This document shows positions 34,643 through 44,354 of a stretch of 64,000 nt of DNA, piece after piece. Position numbers and translations under genes: made by a program. Source of the DNA: Mesorhizobium sp. BR1-1-16 (GTDB lineage Bacteria; Pseudomonadota; Alphaproteobacteria; Rhizobiales; Kaistiaceae); assembly GCF_020165495.1 (NCBI RefSeq), contig NZ_JAIUIE010000012.1, positions 1-64,000 on the forward strand. Direction: 5' to 3'. Position 1 is the stretch's first letter. Each line of letters begins with the position of its first letter. Below the pieces are notes generated by a model. It was not told the DNA's origin. It did not search any database and was given only the letters and a program-made list of their open reading frames with translations.

Positions 34643-35839
34643 ATGAAAATCAAAGACGTGAAATGCGCGGTTATCGGCCGCCATCCTATTGTCCGCATCA
34701 CGACTGACGAGGGCCTGCACGGGCTTGGCGAGGTTGAATGGACCAAGCCCTATCTGAAGCCATTCGTGCTGCAGTTTCGCGAGGCACTGATCGGCGAGGA
34801 TCCGACCGATGTCGAGCGCTGCATGCTGAAGATCCGCCAGCGCGGCAGCTTCAAGCCCTATGGCGCCGCGGTGAGCGCCATCGAGCACGCCCTGTGGGAC
34901 ATCGCCGGCAAGGCGGCCAATGTGCCCGTCTACAAGCTCCTTGGCGGCAAGGTGCGCGACAAGGTCCGCGTCTATAATGGCTCGGTCCGGCGGCCGATGA
35001 CGGGTACCCGCCCCGAGGACTATGCCGCCGAATGCAAGTGGATGATGGAGCAGCCCGAAAACTTCTTCATGGTGAAGCAGGGCATCAGCTTCCATTCGTC
35101 CATGAAGCGCGACTTCCCCGATTTCCATTACGGCATCCCGCAGAACAGCATATTCCACGGCGCCATGGATACCGGCCTCATCAGCGAGCGTGGCTTCAAC
35201 CATATGCTCGATTGCGTTGCGGCGATGAAGGAAGTGCTCGGCGACAAGGTCAGCCTGGCGCTCGATTGCGGCCCCGGCTGGATGCTGCCGGACGCGATCC
35301 GCTTTGCCCGTGCGGTCGAGAAATACAACCTCATGTGGCTCGAGGACATGCTGACCGGCGACTATACGCCCTGGGTCAATCCGCAGCTCTATCGCGAATT
35401 GACGACATCGACATCGACGCCGATCCACACCGGCGAGCAGATCTATCTGCGCAACAATTTCAAGGAATTGATCGAGACGCAGGCGGTCAATGTCGTCGGT
35501 CCCGATCCCGCGGATGTCGGCGGCATCGCCGAGCTCAAATGGATCGCGGAACACGCGCAGATGCACTCGATCCTGATGGCGCCGCACGGCACAGCCAACG
35601 GCCTGCTCGGCCTCGGCGCGCTGATCAATGTCGCCGCGACTTTGCCGGCAAACTACATCGCGTTTGAATATCCGAGCGCTTCCGACCCGTGGTGGCACGA
35701 CCTGGTCGAAGGCCTCCCGGAGAGGATCGTCACCGACAGCATGGTCGATCTCCTGGCAGCGCCAGGGCTCGGCCTCGACATCAATGCGGACGCCGCCAGG
35801 AAATATCTCCATGAAGATGACGCGGCCTTCTTCGACTGA
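34643..35839 (+). CDS. Enolase-superfamily acid-sugar dehydratase, second of a tandem pair
   Basis: A 398-residue protein: MKIKDVKCAVIGRHPIVRI at the N-terminus, AIEHALWDIAGKAANVPVYK (barrel entry), Lys in FFMVKQGIS, Asp in LALDCGPGW, Glu in WLEDML, Glu in TGEQIYL, His in MAPHGTANG. The metal-ligand Asp is followed by Cys-Gly-Pro, not by the Asp-x-His of gluconate/galactonate dehydratases, so the acid/base set differs from its neighbour. The stop codon lies inside the loop region of the terminator hairpin. Confidence 0.85.
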   Translation: MKIKDVKCAVIGRHPIVRITTDEGLHGLGEVEWTKPYLKPFVLQFREALIGEDPTDVERCMLKIRQRGSFKPYGAAVSAIEHALWDIAGKAANVPVYKLLGGKVRDKVRVYNGSVRRPMTGTRPEDYAAECKWMMEQPENFFMVKQGISFHSSMKRDFPDFHYGIPQNSIFHGAMDTGLISERGFNHMLDCVAAMKEVLGDKVSLALDCGPGWMLPDAIRFARAVEKYNLMWLEDMLTGDYTPWVNPQLYRELTTSTSTPIHTGEQIYLRNNFKELIETQAVNVVGPDPADVGGIAELKWIAEHAQMHSILMAPHGTANGLLGLGALINVAATLPANYIAFEYPSASDPWWHDLVEGLPERIVTDSMVDLLAAPGLGLDINADAARKYLHEDDAAFFD

Positions 35840-35856
35840 GAAGGCCGCGCCTTTTT
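35821..35856. terminator. Bidirectional terminator overlapping the dehydratase stop codon
   Basis: An 11-bp perfect stem (35821-35831 and 35839-35849, CGCGGCCTTCT / AGAAGGCCGCG) with a 7-nt loop, followed by CC and TTTTT (35852-35856). It ends the plus-strand dehydratase pair; the facing UxuA-like gene stops at 35856. Confidence 0.85.
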
Positions 35857-36905
35857 CAGGCGGCGGCGCGCTCGGCCATGCTGAGGAGACCCTGCATGTA
35901 GCCGATCGCATGGGCGCGGCCGCGATGGTTCCAGCTCGTGTCGCCATCCATCTGGGGCACGTGATCATCGAGCAGAAAGCCGGTGAAGCCGCTCGCATGC
36001 AGCAGCGTCATGATCTCGGCCGGATCGAAATTGCCCTCGCCGATGAAGCATTCGGTGAAATCCGGCACCGTGCCTTGCACATCGCGGAAATGGACGTAGA
36101 AGATCCGGCCCTTCGGTCCGAAGAAGCTGATCATCTCGCGCACATTGTCGGCGCCGCCGGGCATTTCGGAGCAGCAGCCGAGGCAGAGATCGAGGCCCCA
36201 GGCGGGGCTGTCGGCATAGCGGGCATAGGCACGCTTGAAGTCAGTCGTGTCCTTGAAGATGCGGGCGACGCCGCCCAGCATCGGCACGGGCGGATCATCC
36301 GGATGCAGCGCGATCTTCACCCCCGCCTCGGTCGCGACCGGCAGCACGGCATCCATGAAATAGAAGTAGTTCGCCCACATCATCTCGGCGGTGACGATGC
36401 CGTCCTCCTCCTCGAAGAGGGGCATGGAATCGGCGCGGCCGAGCGTCGTCGGCATGAAGGAGCGCCAGGCGTCCTTGGACGCGCCCTCGACCTTCGCCAT
36501 CTCGAAGCGCGTGTTGCCGGCGCCGCCGCGGCCGGGCGCCCGCCGATCGGTCCGCCAGACCGAATTCGGCATGAAATGCAGGCCGAGGATCGGCACGCCG
36601 GCGCGGCCGACATTCCTGAGCGTGCGGCAATAGTTCTCGATCTGCTCGTCACGCCCGGGAAGGCCGAGCATGGCCTTGTTGTAGAAATGGGTCGGGACAT
36701 TCTCGATCGCCTCGAAGACCAGCCCCGCTGCTTCGACTTTCTCGACGAGACGGCGGATGTCGGCCTCTTCCCAGAAGAGATCGCCCGGCAGCGTCGGGTT
36801 GTTCATCTGGATGCCTTTGACGCCGATCTGCGCCGCAAAGCGCAGCTTCTCGTCCGTGAGCTCATGGAACTGGCCCACGGCAATGCGCATCGCGGGTTTC
36901 GACAT
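35856..36905 (-). CDS. uxuA: Mannonate dehydratase (UxuA-like)
   Basis: A 349-residue TIM-barrel protein. Features of the UxuA family: KGIQMNNPTLPG, LPGRDEQIENYCRTLRNVG, GVKIALHPDDPPVPMLGGVA, LDLCLGCCSEM and FYVHFRDVQGTVPDFTECFI, where His, Cys, Asp and His residues sit around the Mn/Fe site. UxuA dehydrates D-mannonate to 2-keto-3-deoxygluconate in hexuronate breakdown. GGAG precedes the ATG at 36905; ATG 36947 is unlikely. It is divergent from the Opp-type operon. A second UxuA-like gene lies at 43376. Confidence 0.8.
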   Translation of the reverse strand: MSKPAMRIAVGQFHELTDEKLRFAAQIGVKGIQMNNPTLPGDLFWEEADIRRLVEKVEAAGLVFEAIENVPTHFYNKAMLGLPGRDEQIENYCRTLRNVGRAGVPILGLHFMPNSVWRTDRRAPGRGGAGNTRFEMAKVEGASKDAWRSFMPTTLGRADSMPLFEEEDGIVTAEMMWANYFYFMDAVLPVATEAGVKIALHPDDPPVPMLGGVARIFKDTTDFKRAYARYADSPAWGLDLCLGCCSEMPGGADNVREMISFFGPKGRIFYVHFRDVQGTVPDFTECFIGEGNFDPAEIMTLLHASGFTGFLLDDHVPQMDGDTSWNHRGRAHAIGYMQGLLSMAERAAA

Positions 36906-37429
36906 CGTTCTTCTCCATTTCATCGACAGAGCTTGGGGGATATCCAACGCAGGAAAGAGCCGCTCGGAAGTGCGTTTCGCGATTGACCGAGTTGTAAAAC
37001 TGACGTAACCCTATTGGAAACAATAGACAATAAGCGGATTGCTTTCAAATGGGCAATATCGCGAGGGAAGGAAAGATCGACAAGCTTGACATGGCGCTTG
37101 TAGCGCAATGGATTTCTATTGAGCGCGGCCACGAATACTTATTCGTCGCGCCAGGGATATCTATGTCCAAGCATTCATCGTCGTGGCGCTTGGTTGACAT
37201 CCTCTGCCACGCCCGCGGCAACTGCCCGAAGCTTCGACCGCGCCTCACTGAAGAGCGCGCTGTCGCGACCAGATCCGAGCAGGCGAACAAGATCCCAAAG
37301 GGGACATCGCCATTATGATTTCGTTGTTGTCGTGAGGAGGGAAGCGGTCAACTGCGCCTGATCGGCGCCAAGCGGACGCAGATCATCGCATCTGCTTCAG
37401 TCAAACAGCTCAGGGAGGAGTTTCATCAT
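36906..37429. other. Divergent control region between uxuA-like gene and Opp-type operon
   Basis: 524 bp, less GC-rich than its surroundings, without a convincing gene; an 89-codon frame at 37049-37318 has no family features. It contains the palindrome at 37011-37026 and ATTGC-N10-GCAAT (37038-37057), so it probably carries both divergent promoters. Confidence 0.5.
37011..37026. promoter_or_regulatory. Palindrome, candidate operator
   Basis: CTATTG-GAAA-CAATAG is a perfect 6-bp inverted repeat in the divergent region, about 105 bp upstream of the uxuA-like start. The protein that would bind is unknown. Confidence 0.4.
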
Positions 37430-39229
37430 ATGGTCAAACTGACAAAACTTGCCGGCCTCGCGCTGGCAGCGGCGGCGTTTCTTGCGCCGGCCGCGTCTTA
37501 TGCCGAGAGCCCCGGCTTGCCGGCGGCTCAGGAAATCGTTCCGAAGGGCCCGCTGCCCACCGTTCCGCGCAACCAGACGCTCAATCTCGCCTGGGGCGTT
37601 TCAGGCGGCACTTCGATCGGCACCACCAATCCGTGGGTGCTGCCGGGCTACACGCATCAGGAAGGCAACAACCTGCTGTTCGAGCCGCTGATGTATTTCG
37701 GCATCTTCAAGGATGGCGGCCAGTTCATTCCATGGCTCGCCGACAGCATGGAATACACGAAGCCTGATTTCACGGAACTCGAGATCAAGCTCAACAAGGA
37801 CGCGAAGTGGAGCGACGGCAAGCCGGTAACGGCCAAGGACGTCGTCTACACCTTCGAAGGGCAGATGAAGTATGAAACGCTGCCTTATCACGCCCATTTC
37901 GACCAGTTCGTCGACAGCGTCACGGCCAAGGACGACCTGACGGTCGAGGTGAAGTTCAAGCAGCCGGCGCCGCGCTTCAAGTTCGAGGTGCTGACCGAGA
38001 AGTTCGATACCGGCCTGCCGATCGTGCCGGCGGAATGGGAATCGGCGCAGTCCAATCCCACGGCAGCCGTCGGCCTCGATCAGATCCCGCATTCCGGCCC
38101 TTATGATGTCGTCGCCTGGAATGCGAACCAGAAGATCCTCGACCTCCGACCCGACTGGTGGGCGGTCAAGGCTGGGCGCGCCGCCGAACCTGCGGTCAAG
38201 CGCGTCGTCATCGTCAACATCCTGAACCAGCCGATCGACACCGTGGCCCAGCGGATCGTGAACAACGAGTTCGATAGCTCGGTCGACATGCGCGCGCAGG
38301 TCATCGGCAACATCCTCGAGCAGAACAAGGACGTGCAGTCCTGGACCGGCACCGAGTCGCCCTATGGCTATCTCGACTGGTGGCCCAACTCGCTCTGGAT
38401 GAACACCCAGCTCGCGCCCTACAACGATCCGAATATCCGCAAGGCGATCAGCCTCGCGATCGACCGCGACCGCATCAACGAAGTCCTCTACGACGGCGCC
38501 AAGATCGCGACGATCTATCCCTTCCCGCTCTATCCGAACCTGCAGAAGTTCGCCGATTCGGACGCGGTGAAGGCCGAAGCCGCCAAGTATGAGCCCGGCA
38601 AGTTCGATCCCGAAGAGAGCGCCAAGCTCATGACGGCGGCCGGCTGGACCAAGAATGGCGACGGACTGTGGGAGAAGGACGGCAAGACGTTCGACGCCAC
38701 GATCCAGGCCTTCGAGACCATCCATGGCGATATCGCGCCGGTGCTGGCGGAAATGCTGCGGCAGGCGGGCTTCGACTCGAATGTCAATTTCGGCACCGAC
38801 GCCTACCAGAACATGGTCGATGGCAAGGCCGGCCTCTATCTCTTCGGCCATGGCGCGAGCCTCTACGATCCCTTCGAGGCGCTGAACCTGTTCCACGGCA
38901 AATACAGCGAGTCGATCGGCTCGGCCGCGGGCAACAACCGCTTCTCGCGTTACAAGAACCCCGAGTTCGACAAGATCCTCGACGAGATCTCGCCGCTCGG
39001 TTCTGACGATCCGAAGTTCCAGGAAGGCGCCGCGAAGGCTCTCGGCATCTACTGGCGCGACACGATCGACGTGCCGATCATCCAGTGGCTGCACCGCATT
39101 CCCTACAACAACCACTACTGGAAGAACTGGCCGAGCTCCACGAACGTCGCCCAAGGCACCAATGGCGCGTTCTGGGCCCATACCGGCCTCCTGGTGATCA
39201 CCGGTCTCCAGCCCTCCGGCGCGCAATAG
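37430..39229 (+). CDS. Opp/Dpp-type ABC transporter binding protein (SBP family 5), first system
   Basis: A 599-residue precursor with a Sec signal peptide ending ASYA near residue 25. SBP_bac_5 features: QEGNNLLFEPLMYFGIF, LNKDAKWSDGKPVTAKDVVY and NDPNIRKAISLAIDRDRINE. GGGAGGAG precedes the ATG. Proteins of this family bind peptides but also oligosaccharides such as cellobiose or xyloglucan fragments. The sugar-acid genes that follow on the same strand suggest an oligosaccharide or uronide ligand (inference). Confidence 0.9.
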   Translation: MVKLTKLAGLALAAAAFLAPAASYAESPGLPAAQEIVPKGPLPTVPRNQTLNLAWGVSGGTSIGTTNPWVLPGYTHQEGNNLLFEPLMYFGIFKDGGQFIPWLADSMEYTKPDFTELEIKLNKDAKWSDGKPVTAKDVVYTFEGQMKYETLPYHAHFDQFVDSVTAKDDLTVEVKFKQPAPRFKFEVLTEKFDTGLPIVPAEWESAQSNPTAAVGLDQIPHSGPYDVVAWNANQKILDLRPDWWAVKAGRAAEPAVKRVVIVNILNQPIDTVAQRIVNNEFDSSVDMRAQVIGNILEQNKDVQSWTGTESPYGYLDWWPNSLWMNTQLAPYNDPNIRKAISLAIDRDRINEVLYDGAKIATIYPFPLYPNLQKFADSDAVKAEAAKYEPGKFDPEESAKLMTAAGWTKNGDGLWEKDGKTFDATIQAFETIHGDIAPVLAEMLRQAGFDSNVNFGTDAYQNMVDGKAGLYLFGHGASLYDPFEALNLFHGKYSESIGSAAGNNRFSRYKNPEFDKILDEISPLGSDDPKFQEGAAKALGIYWRDTIDVPIIQWLHRIPYNNHYWKNWPSSTNVAQGTNGAFWAHTGLLVITGLQPSGAQ

Positions 39230-39267
39230 GCGCAGGAGCCGCGGATCACTGTCCGCTTTGCGAAGAA

Positions 39268-39291
39268 GGTGCGCGCCGTCAGGCGCGCGCC
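39268..39291 (+). promoter_or_regulatory. Intercistronic hairpin after the binding-protein gene
   Basis: GGTGCGCGCC / GGCGCGCGCC, 10 bp including one G-U, with a 4-nt loop. It lies between the binding-protein stop and the first permease start, without a T-run. Hairpins in the same place occur in the CUT2 operon and the second Opp-type operon. Confidence 0.6.
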
Positions 39292-39335
39292 GCCTCCACC
39301 GCAAACGACACGGCAAGCGACGTCAGGATCTTCAC

Positions 39336-40334
39336 GTGAGCCTCAAACTCGTCATTCGGCGGCTGCTCTTCCTCGTCCTGGTGATATGGGCGGCCTCGAC
39401 TATCGTCTTCTTTATTCCGCGCCTGTCCAATCGCAACGCGCTGCGCGAGCGGTTTGGCGAACTTGCGCGGACCGGCGGCTTCTCGCCGGCCGACCTCGAG
39501 AAGATCATCGCCTCGATGAACCAGCAGTTCGGCCTCGACCGGCCGCTCTACGAGCAATACTGGACCTATCTCGGCAATATCCTGCATCTCGATTTCGGCT
39601 ATTCGCTCTACCGTTATCCTACGACGGTGGCCGAACTGATCGCGCAGTCGCTGCCCTGGACGCTGGGCCTGTTGCTCGTCACGACCATCCTTTCCTTCAT
39701 CATCGGCAATCTGCTCGGCGCCGTCGCCGCCTGGCCGCGCGCGCCGCATTGGCTGCGCGCCTTCGCAACCCCCTTCATCCTCCTGACGGGCGTTCCGCCG
39801 GTCATCATGGGCATCCTGCTGCTGTTCTTCATCGGCTTCCGCCTCAAATGGCTACCGCTTGGCGGCGCCTATTCGGTCGGCGTGGTGCCGACCTGGACCT
39901 GGACCTTCTTCTTCGACTTGATGCAACACCAGATACTGCCGGCGCTGGCCCTGATCTTCGGCTCGGTCGGCGGCTGGGTGCTCTCGATGCGCGGCATGGG
40001 GGTGACGATCCAGGGTGAGGATTATGTCAATTTCGCCGAGCACAAGGGGCTGACCGGCGGCCGGATCTTCCGCGACTACTATCTTCGCAACGCCATGCTG
40101 CCGCAGGTCACCGGCCTTGCCCTGGCGCTCGGCACCATGGTGACATCGGCGATCATCGTCGAGGGCCTGTTCGGGCTTCCCGGCATCGGGACGATGCTGA
40201 ACCTCGCCATCCGCGCCAACGACTTCCCGACGATCTACGGCATCGTGCTGTTCATCACCATCGCGGTCGCGGTGCTGATGACGATCGTCGAGTTCATCTA
40301 TCCCCTGCTCGACCCCCGCGTCCGCAGTTCATAA
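39336..40334 (+). CDS. Opp/Dpp-type ABC transporter permease (DppB-like), first system
   Basis: A 332-residue inner-membrane protein: N-terminal segment RRLLFLVLVIWAASTIVFFI, a periplasmic part with QQFGLDRPLYEQYWTYLG and DFGYSL, and the EAA-like loop near GRIFRDYYLRNAMLPQVTGL. The GTG at 39336, with AGGA upstream, is chosen because the preceding frame is only Arg-rich. Partner of the next permease. Confidence 0.9.
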   Translation: MSLKLVIRRLLFLVLVIWAASTIVFFIPRLSNRNALRERFGELARTGGFSPADLEKIIASMNQQFGLDRPLYEQYWTYLGNILHLDFGYSLYRYPTTVAELIAQSLPWTLGLLLVTTILSFIIGNLLGAVAAWPRAPHWLRAFATPFILLTGVPPVIMGILLLFFIGFRLKWLPLGGAYSVGVVPTWTWTFFFDLMQHQILPALALIFGSVGGWVLSMRGMGVTIQGEDYVNFAEHKGLTGGRIFRDYYLRNAMLPQVTGLALALGTMVTSAIIVEGLFGLPGIGTMLNLAIRANDFPTIYGIVLFITIAVAVLMTIVEFIYPLLDPRVRSS

Positions 40335-40346
40335 GGAGCGAAACGC

Positions 40347-41255
40347 ATGTCGACCGTCGCGCTGTCGCCCCCGATTGAAAAGCGGATCGAGCGGCCTGGC
40401 CGTTTCATCCTGCTCCTTCGCTATCTGCGCCGAAACAAGGGCCTTGCCCTCGGCGTCGTCATCTTGCTCGGCCTCGTCGCCTTCACCGTCATCGGCCTGA
40501 TGACGGTCGATCTCAAGCAGGCCTATCCGCTCTCGGTCGCCGCCAAGAAGCCGCCTTCTTGGAAATACCCGTTCGGCACGGACTTCTTCGGCCGCAACCT
40601 GCTCGCCGCGATGGTGGTGGGCATGTGGCAGACCGCCTTCATCGGCGTGTTCGCTGGCGGCCTCGGCACGCTGATCGGCGTCGTGCTCGGCTTCATATCC
40701 GCCTATTTCGGCAAATGGATCGATGCCACCATCCGCACGGTCTGCCAGATCCTGACGCCGATCCCGGTTCTCCTGATTCAGGTCGTCATCGCCGGTTCGC
40801 TCGACAAGCGCGACGTCACGATTGTCACAATGGCGCTCATCGTCGTGCTCCTCGCCTGGATGGGCCCGACGTTGGTGATCCGTGCGCAGGTGCTGACGAT
40901 GAAGGAACGTCAATTCGTCGCCGTCGCCAAGCTTTCGGGCGTCAGCGATCTCGGCATCATCTTCAAGGAGATCCTGCCGTGCCTGCTGCCCTTTATCGCG
41001 GCAGCTTTCGTGGCGCAGGTCTTCTCGGCGGTGTTCGCCGCCTTCTATCTGGCGGTGCTCGGCCTCGGGCCGCTGCGCGAGCCGCTGCTCGGCAATATCA
41101 TCTGGGCCGCGCAGTCGCAGGGCGCCTTCTTCAACGGCTGGTGGTGGTGGCCGATCATCCCCTCGGTCGCGATGATCCTCATCCTCGGCTCGCTGGCCCT
41201 CATCAATATGGGCCTCGACGAACTCGCCAATCCCCGCGTGCGCAGGTCGGAGTGA
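40347..41255 (+). CDS. Opp/Dpp-type ABC transporter permease (DppC-like), first system
   Basis: A 302-residue inner-membrane protein with an N-terminal segment (GLALGVVILLGLVAFTVIGL), the FGTDFFGRNLLAAMVVG motif typical of DppC/OppC, and the EAA-like loop (VAVAKLSGVSDLGIIFKEIL). AAGGAG precedes the ATG, 12 bp after the first permease. Confidence 0.9.
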   Translation: MSTVALSPPIEKRIERPGRFILLLRYLRRNKGLALGVVILLGLVAFTVIGLMTVDLKQAYPLSVAAKKPPSWKYPFGTDFFGRNLLAAMVVGMWQTAFIGVFAGGLGTLIGVVLGFISAYFGKWIDATIRTVCQILTPIPVLLIQVVIAGSLDKRDVTIVTMALIVVLLAWMGPTLVIRAQVLTMKERQFVAVAKLSGVSDLGIIFKEILPCLLPFIAAAFVAQVFSAVFAAFYLAVLGLGPLREPLLGNIIWAAQSQGAFFNGWWWWPIIPSVAMILILGSLALINMGLDELANPRVRRSE

Positions 41256-41260
41256 CGCAG

Positions 41261-42295
41261 ATGAACGAAATGCTCGCAACGGCTCCGGCGCGGCCATCGG
41301 CTGGGCTCGGACCCCGTCATGCCGCAAGCGACGGCCCCATTCTTCGCGTCAGCAATCTGGAGGTCACCTATTACACGGATAGCGGCCGCGCCAAGGCGCT
41401 CGACGATGTCAGCTTCACGCTGAATTCCGGCGAGAAGCTCGGCATGGTCGGCGAAAGTGGCTCCGGCAAGAGCACACTGGCGCTCGCCATGATGCGCATG
41501 ATCAAGGCGCCGGGTCGCATCGAAGGCGGCTCCGTCGTCGTCGGCGGTGGCGATCTAATGACGCTCGGCGCCGAGGACATGCGCAAGGCCCGGCTCTCGC
41601 GCATCGCCTATATCCCGCAGGGCGCGATGAACTCGCTCAATCCCGTGATGCGGATCGGCGCGCAGATGATCGACGCCGTGAAATCGCATCTGCCGCGTGA
41701 GGGCCGCGCTGCGATCGAGGCCCGCTGCAAGCGCGCACTGCAATCGGTCGATCTCGACGCCGGCGTCTTCCGCATGTATGCCCACGAGCTTTCGGGCGGC
41801 ATGAAGCAGCGCGTCTGCATCGCGATCGGCATCCTGCTCGATCCGCATGTGATCATCGCCGACGAGCCGACCAGCGCGCTAGACGTCGTCACCCAGCGCC
41901 AGGTGATGGAGACAATCGACAACGTCCAGAAGGCGATCAACGCGGCCGTCATCCTGATCGGCCACGACATGGGCCTGATGGCGCAGTTCGTCGACAAGGT
42001 CGCGGTGATGTATGCGGGCCGCCTCGTCGAGGTGAGCACGGTCCGCGAGATGTTCACCGACCCGAAGCATCCCTATTCGCGTGCGCTGATCTCCAGCCTG
42101 CCGAGCCTCGGCAACAAAGGCGTCTTCCAGGGCATTCCCGGGCTCGCGCCATCCCTCCTCCGCCTTCCGAGCGGCTGCGCCTTCCATCCGCGCTGCGAAA
42201 GCGCAATGCCTCATTGCAGCACGATCCGGCCCCAGCAGCAGGTCCTGCCCGGCGGCAGGCGCGTGACCTGCCATCTCTATGACGGAGAAGCATGA
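41261..42295 (+). CDS. Opp/Dpp-type ABC transporter ATP-binding protein (OppD-like), first system
   Basis: A 344-residue ATPase. Walker [10 protein letters not shown] near residue 66, Q-loop YIPQGAMNSLNPVM, signature LSGGMKQRVCIAI, Walker [15 protein letters not shown], and a C-terminal oligopeptide-type cysteine stretch (CAFHPRCESAMPHC). The ATG at 41261 has GGAG 8 nt upstream; a GTG at 41252 would overlap the permease stop. Confidence 0.9.
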   Translation: MNEMLATAPARPSAGLGPRHAASDGPILRVSNLEVTYYTDSGRAKALDDVSFTLNSGEKLGMVGESGSGKSTLALAMMRMIKAPGRIEGGSVVVGGGDLMTLGAEDMRKARLSRIAYIPQGAMNSLNPVMRIGAQMIDAVKSHLPREGRAAIEARCKRALQSVDLDAGVFRMYAHELSGGMKQRVCIAIGILLDPHVIIADEPTSALDVVTQRQVMETIDNVQKAINAAVILIGHDMGLMAQFVDKVAVMYAGRLVEVSTVREMFTDPKHPYSRALISSLPSLGNKGVFQGIPGLAPSLLRLPSGCAFHPRCESAMPHCSTIRPQQQVLPGGRRVTCHLYDGEA

Positions 42296-42296
42296 C

Positions 42297-43301
42297 ATGG
42301 CCGATCTGCTCCGGCTCGAGAATGTCTCGAAGGTCTATTCGCACGGCATCATCAACGCTCATTCGACCATCGCGCTCCGCAACTTCTCGCTGACGTTGAA
42401 GGAGGACGAACCGACCATCCTCACCGTCGCCGGCGAGAGCGGCAGCGGCAAGACGACGCTCGCCATGCTGCTGCTCGGGTTCATCACGGCCTCGGCGGGA
42501 CAGATCATCTATCGCGGCAAGAACATCGCCTCGCTGCATGGCGCGGAGAAGATGGCCTATCGCCGCGAGGTCCAGGCCGTATTCCAGGACCCGTTCGCGG
42601 TGTTCAACCCGTTCTATCCCGTCGACCACCTGCTGACGGTCCCGATCAAGCGTTTCGGCCTCGCCAAGTCGAAGGCCGATGCCCGCAACAAGATGGAAGA
42701 GGCGCTGACGGCGGTCGGCCTACGCCCCGAAGACATCCTGGGGCGCTTTCCGCACCAGCTCTCGGGCGGCCAGCGCCAGCGCATCAATGTCGCGCGGGCG
42801 CTACTTTTGAAGCCGCGCCTGCTCATCGCCGACGAGCCCGTCTCGATGGTCGATGCCTCGCTGCGCGCAACGATCCTCGAGACACTGCGCAACCTGCAAC
42901 GCGACCATGGCGTCTCGATCATCTACATCACGCATGATCTGACGACCGCCTATCACATCGCGAAATCGATCATCGTGCTCTATCGCGGCTCGGTCATGGA
43001 GGCGGGCGACGTGGACCGCGTGATCACCGATCCGCAGCATCCCTACACGCAGCTTCTGGTCGATTCGATCCCCTGGCCCAATCTCGACCAGCGCTGGGGC
43101 GCGCAGCCGATCAAGGCGCGCGAGGCCGGCGGCAGCAGTGATGGCTGCCGCTTCCGATCGCGCTGCCCGATGGCGATGGAGATCTGCAAAGAGGATCCGC
43201 CGCTCTTCCGCATCGACGAACGCCATGCCGCGTCCTGCTTCCTGCACGAGAAACGCCCCGAAATCGCGAAGGCTGCGCTTTCCGAACTCCTGCCCGTCTG
43301 A
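42297..43301 (+). CDS. Opp/Dpp-type ABC transporter ATP-binding protein (OppF-like), first system
   Basis: A 334-residue ATPase. Walker A GESGSGKTT, Q-loop VFQDPFAVFNPF, signature LSGGQRQRINVARA, Walker B LLIADEPVSMVDAS, and the C-terminal CRFRSRCPMAMEIC stretch. ATG 42297 lies one base after the OppD-like stop with GGAG upstream; ATG 42279 would overlap that gene. It is followed after 74 bp by sugar-acid enzymes on the same strand. Confidence 0.9.
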   Translation: MADLLRLENVSKVYSHGIINAHSTIALRNFSLTLKEDEPTILTVAGESGSGKTTLAMLLLGFITASAGQIIYRGKNIASLHGAEKMAYRREVQAVFQDPFAVFNPFYPVDHLLTVPIKRFGLAKSKADARNKMEEALTAVGLRPEDILGRFPHQLSGGQRQRINVARALLLKPRLLIADEPVSMVDASLRATILETLRNLQRDHGVSIIYITHDLTTAYHIAKSIIVLYRGSVMEAGDVDRVITDPQHPYTQLLVDSIPWPNLDQRWGAQPIKAREAGGSSDGCRFRSRCPMAMEICKEDPPLFRIDERHAASCFLHEKRPEIAKAALSELLPV

Positions 43302-43375
43302 CCCCCTCCACATGCGCGCCAGCGCATCCGTCACAGCCGGTCCGCGATCGGCACGATCATGGGAATATCCTGCGA

Positions 43376-44338
43376 ATGCTCGAAATCGCTGAATTCATCA
43401 GCCCGACGCCATCACCGGTCTGGCGGCTGGCGCAGCAGGCCGGCGTCACCCTCGCCGTCGGCGGATTGCCGCCGGAGGATCTCCTCGAAGGCGAAGCGCC
43501 GTGGGACTACGCGCCGCTGCAGCGGCTGAAGCAGCGCTACGAGGCCGGCGGCTTCAAGCTAGTGGTCATCGAGGCGCGGCCGCCGCTCAACAAGGCGAAG
43601 CGGGGGCTGCCGGGCCGGGACGCCGAAATCGAGACCGTCTGCCGTCTCCTGACCAATATGGGCCGGCTCGGCATTCCGGTCTGGTGCTACGAATGGATGA
43701 CCGACTTCAATTGGGTCCGCACCAATCTCGCGACGCCGTCGCGCGGCGGATCGGTGGTCACGAGCTTCAATGCCGCCGATGTGCGCGCCGATCTCACCGA
43801 CCAGCCGCCGATCGACGAGGAAGCGCTCTGGACGCATCTCGACTATTTCCTGAAAAAGGTGCTGCCCGTCGCCGAGAAGGCCGGCGTCAAGATCTCCATG
43901 CATCCCGACGACCCGCCGCTGTCCCCGATCCGCGGCGTTGGCCGGATCATGCGATCAATCGACAATTATCAGCGTCTGATCGAACTCGTCCCCAGCCCGA
44001 TGAACACGATCACGCTCTGCCAGGGCAACTTCACGCTGATGACGGACGACCTGCCGGCTGACATCCGCAAGTTCGGCAAGAAAATCTCCTTCGTGCATTT
44101 CCGCGATGTCCGCGGCACGCCATCGGCCTTCGAGGAGACATGGCACGATGCCGGCAAGACCGACATGCTGGCCTGCATGAAGGCCTATCGCGACATCGGC
44201 TTTGACGGCGTTCTCAGGCCTGACCATGTCCCGACGGTCGAGGGCGACAGCAACGACAATGCCGGTTACTCGGCGTTTGGGCGGCTCTACGCCATCGGCT
44301 ATATCCGCGGCCTGCATCAGGCCGTCTACGCATCTTGA
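43376..44338 (+). CDS. UxuA-like mannonate dehydratase family protein, second copy
   Basis: A 320-residue TIM-barrel protein sharing blocks with the protein at 35856-36905: KRGLPGRDAEIETVCRLLTN, GVKISMHPDDPPLSPIRGVG, ITLCQGNFTLM and ISFVHFRDVRGTPSAFEETW. It lacks the N-terminal MNNPTLPG stretch of the first copy and is shorter, so substrate or state may differ. First enzyme gene after the transporter; spaced 17 bp from the next gene. Confidence 0.8.
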   Translation: MLEIAEFISPTPSPVWRLAQQAGVTLAVGGLPPEDLLEGEAPWDYAPLQRLKQRYEAGGFKLVVIEARPPLNKAKRGLPGRDAEIETVCRLLTNMGRLGIPVWCYEWMTDFNWVRTNLATPSRGGSVVTSFNAADVRADLTDQPPIDEEALWTHLDYFLKKVLPVAEKAGVKISMHPDDPPLSPIRGVGRIMRSIDNYQRLIELVPSPMNTITLCQGNFTLMTDDLPADIRKFGKKISFVHFRDVRGTPSAFEETWHDAGKTDMLACMKAYRDIGFDGVLRPDHVPTVEGDSNDNAGYSAFGRLYAIGYIRGLHQAVYAS

Positions 44339-44354
44339 GCGCCGGAGCGCAGCC

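Noticed and set aside
37049-37318. An 89-codon frame in the divergent region
   Set aside because: No ribosome site, no recognisable pattern, and it overlaps likely promoter DNA.
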